Part shown: positions 21,928-25,267 of the stretch, in pieces
How positions within the stretch are numbered: position 1 is the stretch's first letter
Layout of the letters: every line of letters begins with the position of its first letter
NCBI GenBank assembly: GCA_002491565.1
Contig: DKWE01000079.1
Coordinates: 693-25,959, forward strand
From: Lachnospiraceae bacterium UBA7160
Lineage (GTDB): Bacteria; Bacillota; Clostridia; Lachnospirales; Lachnospiraceae
Reading direction: 5' to 3'
Length of the DNA stretch: 25,267 nucleotides
Made by a program: the position numbers and the translations under genes
The notes under the pieces: model-generated
The model's input: only the letters and a program-made list of their open reading frames with translations
Database searches by the model: none
What the model was told of the DNA's origin: nothing

Positions 21928-23889
21928 TCACTTCATCCCCCTTACTGCAGCTTTTCCGGCTTTGATCTTCGTTACTAACGGAATCTTGGAGGAACAGATG
22001 TACTCACAGCATCTGCATTCCACGCAATCCATAACCTTCCGGTCCTTCATGCCCTGCCAATTCTCCTCATCCGCATATTTTGCAAAATACAGCGGGGTCA
22101 GCTCCATCGGACATACATCCACGCAGCGGCCACACTTGATACACGGCTGCTCCACGGTGTGATCGGTATCCACAACAATGATGCCGTTTGAGCCCTTCAT
22201 GATCGGAACATTGGCATCCGGGAGCACGAAGCCCATCATCGGTCCGCCTGCCTTGATCGTGATATCCTCACCGATTGTACCGCCGCAGTAGTCGATCAGA
22301 TCCTGTGTATTCGTACCAATCTTTACGATATAATTGCCCGGCTTCACAAGCTTCTCGCCGGTCACAGTCACGACACGCTCCACAAGCGGCATACCCTTCT
22401 GGATCGCATCGGAAATTGCCTTCGTTGTACTGATATTGCTCACTACACAGCCCACATCTGCCGGAAGTCCGCCGCTCGGCACCTGACGCTTCAGCACACG
22501 CTTGATCAGCATTTTCTCTGCGCCCTGCGGATACTTCGTCCTTGCCACGACAACCTCAATATTGTCACATTCTGCAGTCTTTTCCTGCATCAGCTTAATC
22601 GCGTCCGGCTTGTTGTCCTCGATCACGATCATGCCCTTCTCGGCGCCTACTGTCTTGATGATCGCTTTCAGGCCATAGATGACATCATCCGCAAACTCCA
22701 GCAGGACTCTGTGGTCCGCGGTCAGAAGCGGCTCACACTCGCAGCCGTTGAGCAGAATCGTGTCAATTGGCTTCGGCGGCTTCAGCTTGACAGAAGTCGG
22801 GAATCCCGCGCCGCCCATACCGACAATGCCTGCCTCGCGGACAATCTCTACAATCTCCTCCGGCGTCAGGCTGTCCAGATCCTTATGCGGCTGTACAGAT
22901 TCGTGTAACGTGTTCTTCCCGTCGGAACGGATGACAACAGACATGCATTCGCCTCTCGTCGCATGCTTGTGCGGTTCAATCGCAATCACGGTACCGCTGA
23001 CGCTGGAATGAACCGGACTGCTGATAAATGCTGCTGCCTCGCCGATCTTCTGGCCAACTTTTACGGTATCGCCCACCTGTACAACCGGATTCGCCGGAGC
23101 GCCCGCATGCATCGAAAGCGGAATCACTACTACTTCCGGATCCGGGAAGCGTACCAGCGGAAGATGCTCGGTAAACTCCTTGCGCTCGGTCGGATGAACG
23201 CCGCCATAATAGCCGTCCAGACGGTTGTCCCGGATGGACTTGACGTACTCACTTACAAACTTTACATTGACTTTCGAATAATCGCGGAGCTGTACCGGCT
23301 GATTCAGGAACTCCTCAAGCCTGCCCTGCTCCTTCAGCTTCTGGTAAATCTTCTCCCATGCGCAGTCCTTGCTGCTGTCTACTTCGCACTTGCCATCCTT
23401 TGCGCCGCCGCACTGGCCATTGACCAGACTCTTGGAGCAGTCTACGATCGGGCAGATGCCGCCTGTGATATTCAGATAGCACTGTGCGCACGCGTCGCAG
23501 CTTTTCTTCGTCAGAGCCATGCCGTGATGGCCGCGGTAATTCAGAGAATTCGCCGCCGCATAGACCGGCTTCTCGGCCAGACCCGCAACGGTCTGGATGC
23601 CAAGTCCGCAGGATGCAACAAGAATATGTTCCGTTCCCTCCGGAATCAGATCCGCCAGCTTCTTCTGGGTCAGCGGCTGATTGCACAGGAAGTCCACGCA
23701 GGCACTGCCTGTCACCGTCACGCCTTTCGCTGCTGCCAGCTCTGTAAGTGCTGCGCACTCCGGCTCTTCTACGGTCTCGAATTCCTTGAAGCATTTGTTA
23801 CAGGCGATGAGGAACACGTTGTCCTTGCCCTCCAGCAAAGCCGCCAGCTCCTCCTCGCTTTTCAACTGATACTTGGTATAGTTTTCCAA
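21928..23889 (-). CDS. MetV-RnfC2 fusion, NADH-oxidising subunit of the MTHFR complex
   Basis: The 653-residue protein has two parts. Residues 1-205 are a MetV-like domain with the cysteine cluster CDACAQCYLNITGGICPI and SKSLVNGQCGG. Residues about 215-650 are RnfC-like: GGVHPTERK, a lipoyl-like VGDTVKVGQKIGEAA, the NADH/FMN loop GMGGAGFPT near 355, CECEPLLTADHRVLLE, and two ferredoxin motifs, CIKCGRCVDVCP near 580 and CVECRCCEYIC near 620. The second motif lacks the usual final Pro after the last Cys (ICSSKIP). By analogy with RnfC2 of acetogens it should feed electrons from NADH to MetF. Translation starts at TTG 23889, with AGGTG 5 bases upstream and no ATG nearby. It opens the operon rnfC fusion, metV, metF. 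RnfC of the membrane Rnf complex is less likely because rnfD, G, E, A and B are absent. Confidence 0.92.
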   Translation of the reverse strand: MENYTKYQLKSEEELAALLEGKDNVFLIACNKCFKEFETVEEPECAALTELAAAKGVTVTGSACVDFLCNQPLTQKKLADLIPEGTEHILVASCGLGIQTVAGLAEKPVYAAANSLNYRGHHGMALTKKSCDACAQCYLNITGGICPIVDCSKSLVNGQCGGAKDGKCEVDSSKDCAWEKIYQKLKEQGRLEEFLNQPVQLRDYSKVNVKFVSEYVKSIRDNRLDGYYGGVHPTERKEFTEHLPLVRFPDPEVVVIPLSMHAGAPANPVVQVGDTVKVGQKIGEAAAFISSPVHSSVSGTVIAIEPHKHATRGECMSVVIRSDGKNTLHESVQPHKDLDSLTPEEIVEIVREAGIVGMGGAGFPTSVKLKPPKPIDTILLNGCECEPLLTADHRVLLEFADDVIYGLKAIIKTVGAEKGMIVIEDNKPDAIKLMQEKTAECDNIEVVVARTKYPQGAEKMLIKRVLKRQVPSGGLPADVGCVVSNISTTKAISDAIQKGMPLVERVVTVTGEKLVKPGNYIVKIGTNTQDLIDYCGGTIGEDITIKAGGPMMGFVLPDANVPIMKGSNGIIVVDTDHTVEQPCIKCGRCVDVCPMELTPLYFAKYADEENWQGMKDRKVMDCVECRCCEYICSSKIPLVTKIKAGKAAVRGMK

Positions 23890-24079
23890 TTGCTCACCTT
23901 CCTTGCTTATAATTCACAACCCACATGCAAACTTCCGTCCATCCTCCGCCGTTTGCGCCCGGGAGAAGACGGAAATCTGCAAAACGTCTGGTTCTGTGTC
24001 ATGTTCTGTGCGCAGGCTGTCTTTCCTCTGTCTGCATGCAGAACGGCTGTTACTGGAAGCAGTAACAAACTGTTCCTCC
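23890..24079 (-). other. About 185-nt leader of the met operon
   Basis: The stretch between the promoter and the TTG start holds no gene. It contains a neat hairpin GTTACTG/CAGTAAC with a CTTC loop (24049-24066) close to the expected transcript start, and a perfect 12-base palindrome TCTGCATGCAGA (24031-24042). I see no match to the THF or SAM riboswitch cores that I know. Confidence 0.4.
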
Positions 24080-24108
24080 AATATACCACATCTGAAGCAA
24101 ATTATCCA
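24080..24108 (-). promoter_or_regulatory. Extended -10 promoter of the met operon
   Basis: On the minus strand TGGATA (24103-24108, 4 of 6 matches), a 17-base spacer and TATATT (24080-24085) preceded by TGG form an extended -10 sigma-A promoter. Transcription should start near 24073. Confidence 0.7.
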
Positions 24109-24143
24109 GTAAAAACGCATTTTTTCTGTAAAAATGCATTTTT
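24109..24143 (-). promoter_or_regulatory. Tandem palindromic operator-like repeats upstream of the met promoter
   Basis: Two 16-base direct repeats, AAAAATGCATTTTTAC and AAAAATGCGTTTTTAC, occupy 24128-24143 and 24109-24124 with a period of 19 bp, about two helical turns. The core AAAAATGCATTTTT is a perfect palindrome in the first and has one change in the second. The second repeat ends directly against the -35 box. The position suits an activator or a repressor that binds as paired dimers. Confidence 0.5.
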
Positions 24144-24227
24144 CCTACAAAATCCAGGACCGAAAATACTTTTGTCTCACCGCGGACGAGAAGTACGGCT
24201 GGATATCTGCAAGCCTTTGTATAATAC

Positions 24228-25184
24228 CTATCTCCACCCTTTATCAGACCAGTCATGCTGGCGGATGCGCTCATATTCCTCCATCGTGATCGGCAGGATG
24301 GTGCCGTGCTTGAATCCGTAGGGGAAGGAGAACTCCGCGTCGGAGCGGCGGAAGCTGCCGCTTGCCAGGCTGTCAGCCAGAAACGGCACATACCCCTGCC
24401 CCGCGCCCGGCACGCCGTAGTAGTCCAGATACAGGCTCCATCTCCCGTCCTCAAGGCGGACTGCGGTCGGGGCTTCATACTTGCCCTCTTCGATCGCTTC
24501 CATACTCCGCGCAAACTCCTCGACCAGCGTATACGTCCCGGTCACTTCATCTGACCGGAGGAGCTGGAGCCGCGCCGGATTCCTGCCGCTCTTGACGAAC
24601 AGGTAGTACACGCCATCCTCCTCATAGATCGCAGAATCGATGATGTCACTGTCTGCGCGGCGGTACAGCACCTCCGGACGCGTAAAGCTGTGAAAATCCC
24701 GGGTGCGGCTATAATAGATTCCCTTGTCCCCATATCCGTTGCATGCATGGGAGGAGGACCAATGCAGCACATAATCCCCGGTCTTCTTATCATAAATAAT
24801 ATCGGGCGCCCACAGGCAGCCGAACGCTTCATCGCCAACCTGCACCAGACGCTGCTCCGACCAGTTTACCAGATCCCCGGACTCCCAGACGGAAAAGCAC
24901 TTGCTGCCATGCCGCCCGATCTCCTCCCAGGAGTGATGGTACTGATTCCGCATCCCATAGGAGAGGCTTAAGTCCGTAGCAAAAATATAGAACTTCCCAT
25001 CTTCCTTACACCGTGTGATCGTAAAATCGCGGACGCCCTTGTCTCCATAGTACGCCCACAGCACCGGGCAGCCGCCATTGACTGCCTCCCAGTGAAAGCC
25101 GTCCGTACTCAGCCCGAAATAGACCTGCTCCCCGTCCGGCGTCGTCCTCTCACGAAAATGTACAAATAAATATGCCTGCATCAT
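24228..25184 (-). CDS. Glycoside hydrolase family 43-like protein, cytoplasmic
   Basis: The 318-residue product looks like a five-bladed beta-propeller of the GH43 type, which cleaves arabinose- or xylose-containing oligosaccharides. The candidate catalytic triad is Asp53 (GVRDFTI) as base, Asp183 (IIDSAIYEEDG) as modulator and Glu237 (KYEAPTAV) as acid. The propeller motif LWAPDIIY is also present at 124-131. The early HWEAVNGGCPVLW segment is typical of the first blade. There is no signal peptide, so it should act on imported oligosaccharides. ATG 25184 and ATG 25181 are both possible behind AAGGAAGG. No transporter or regulator is in view to name the substrate, and non-hydrolytic propeller proteins of the same fold cannot be excluded. 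Confidence 0.75.
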   Translation of the reverse strand: MMQAYLFVHFRERTTPDGEQVYFGLSTDGFHWEAVNGGCPVLWAYYGDKGVRDFTITRCKEDGKFYIFATDLSLSYGMRNQYHHSWEEIGRHGSKCFSVWESGDLVNWSEQRLVQVGDEAFGCLWAPDIIYDKKTGDYVLHWSSSHACNGYGDKGIYYSRTRDFHSFTRPEVLYRRADSDIIDSAIYEEDGVYYLFVKSGRNPARLQLLRSDEVTGTYTLVEEFARSMEAIEEGKYEAPTAVRLEDGRWSLYLDYYGVPGAGQGYVPFLADSLASGSFRRSDAEFSFPYGFKHGTILPITMEEYERIRQHDWSDKGWR

Positions 25185-25209
25185 TCCATCCTTCCTTTCT
25201 AAACTAACA

Positions 25210-25226
25210 TGCCTGCTTCGCAGGCA
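25210..25226 (-). other. Small hairpin upstream of the GH43-like gene
   Basis: TGCCTGC and GCAGGCA pair perfectly around a 3-base loop, about 26 bp before the gene start. The minus strand continues TGTTAGTTT, a weak U-tract, so it could terminate a gene lying beyond the window or be part of the leader. Confidence 0.35.
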
Positions 25227-25267
25227 CCACTACACATGAAAGTCGATTGCTCCGTGCTTCGCACTCC

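Noticed and set aside
23890..24079. THF or SAM riboswitch in the met operon leader
   Set aside because: The leader has a simple hairpin and a palindrome, but I could not find the conserved core of either class.

Overview
The window looks like a chromosomal segment of a spore-forming, strictly anaerobic gut Firmicute, most probably a Lachnospiraceae (Clostridia). The grounds are sporulation genes (spoIIR, a CotS-family coat protein), an acetogen-type methylenetetrahydrofolate reductase operon with an RnfC2 subunit, cell-wall-binding repeats of the kind common in clostridial surface proteins, and strong AGGAGG-type ribosome binding sites. The assignment is inferred from gene content and style; there is no rRNA here.

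Layout. 1-135 (+) is the tail of a repeat-rich surface protein. 260-419 (-) is a self-contained tRNA-Val(CAC) unit with its own promoter and intrinsic terminator. 450-9379 (-) is a complete four-gene Wadjet plasmid-defence cassette of the DUF2397/DUF2398/SMC/DUF2399 type (type II): jetA, jetB, jetC, jetD. A near-consensus promoter lies at 9470-9498. The gaps between its genes are unusually long (165-253 bp) and hold hairpins and a dispersed repeat. 9517-11089 (-) carries a short BtuR/CobO-like ATPase and a two-OB-fold SSB-like protein. 11353-13185 (+) is typA/bipA, the only complete plus-strand gene. 13267-20263 (-) is a run of housekeeping and sporulation genes: spoIIR, mrp, a GNAT acetyltransferase, mazG, a phosphoglucomutase, cotS and a HAD phosphatase. 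20395-23889 (-) is the operon metV-rnfC2 fusion, metV, metF. 24228-25184 (-) is a cytoplasmic GH43-like glycosidase.

How the genes work together. JetA (kleisin), JetB (KITE), JetC (SMC motor) and JetD (TOPRIM nuclease) should form one DNA-loop-extruding complex that cleaves small circular DNA. The three met genes should form a flavin/iron-sulfur complex that reduces methylene-THF with NADH, the methyl-branch step of the Wood-Ljungdahl and one-carbon pathways. The sporulation genes are scattered single units, not an operon.

The most interesting points are the Wadjet cassette and its odd architecture, the MetV domain fused to RnfC beside a second stand-alone MetV, a tandem palindromic operator just upstream of the met promoter, a structured leader in front of the phosphoglucomutase gene, and a hairpin ending at the base before the spoIIR start codon. 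I found no CRISPR array, prophage, intact insertion sequence or rRNA. All motif and structure calls were made by eye; no search or folding program was run.
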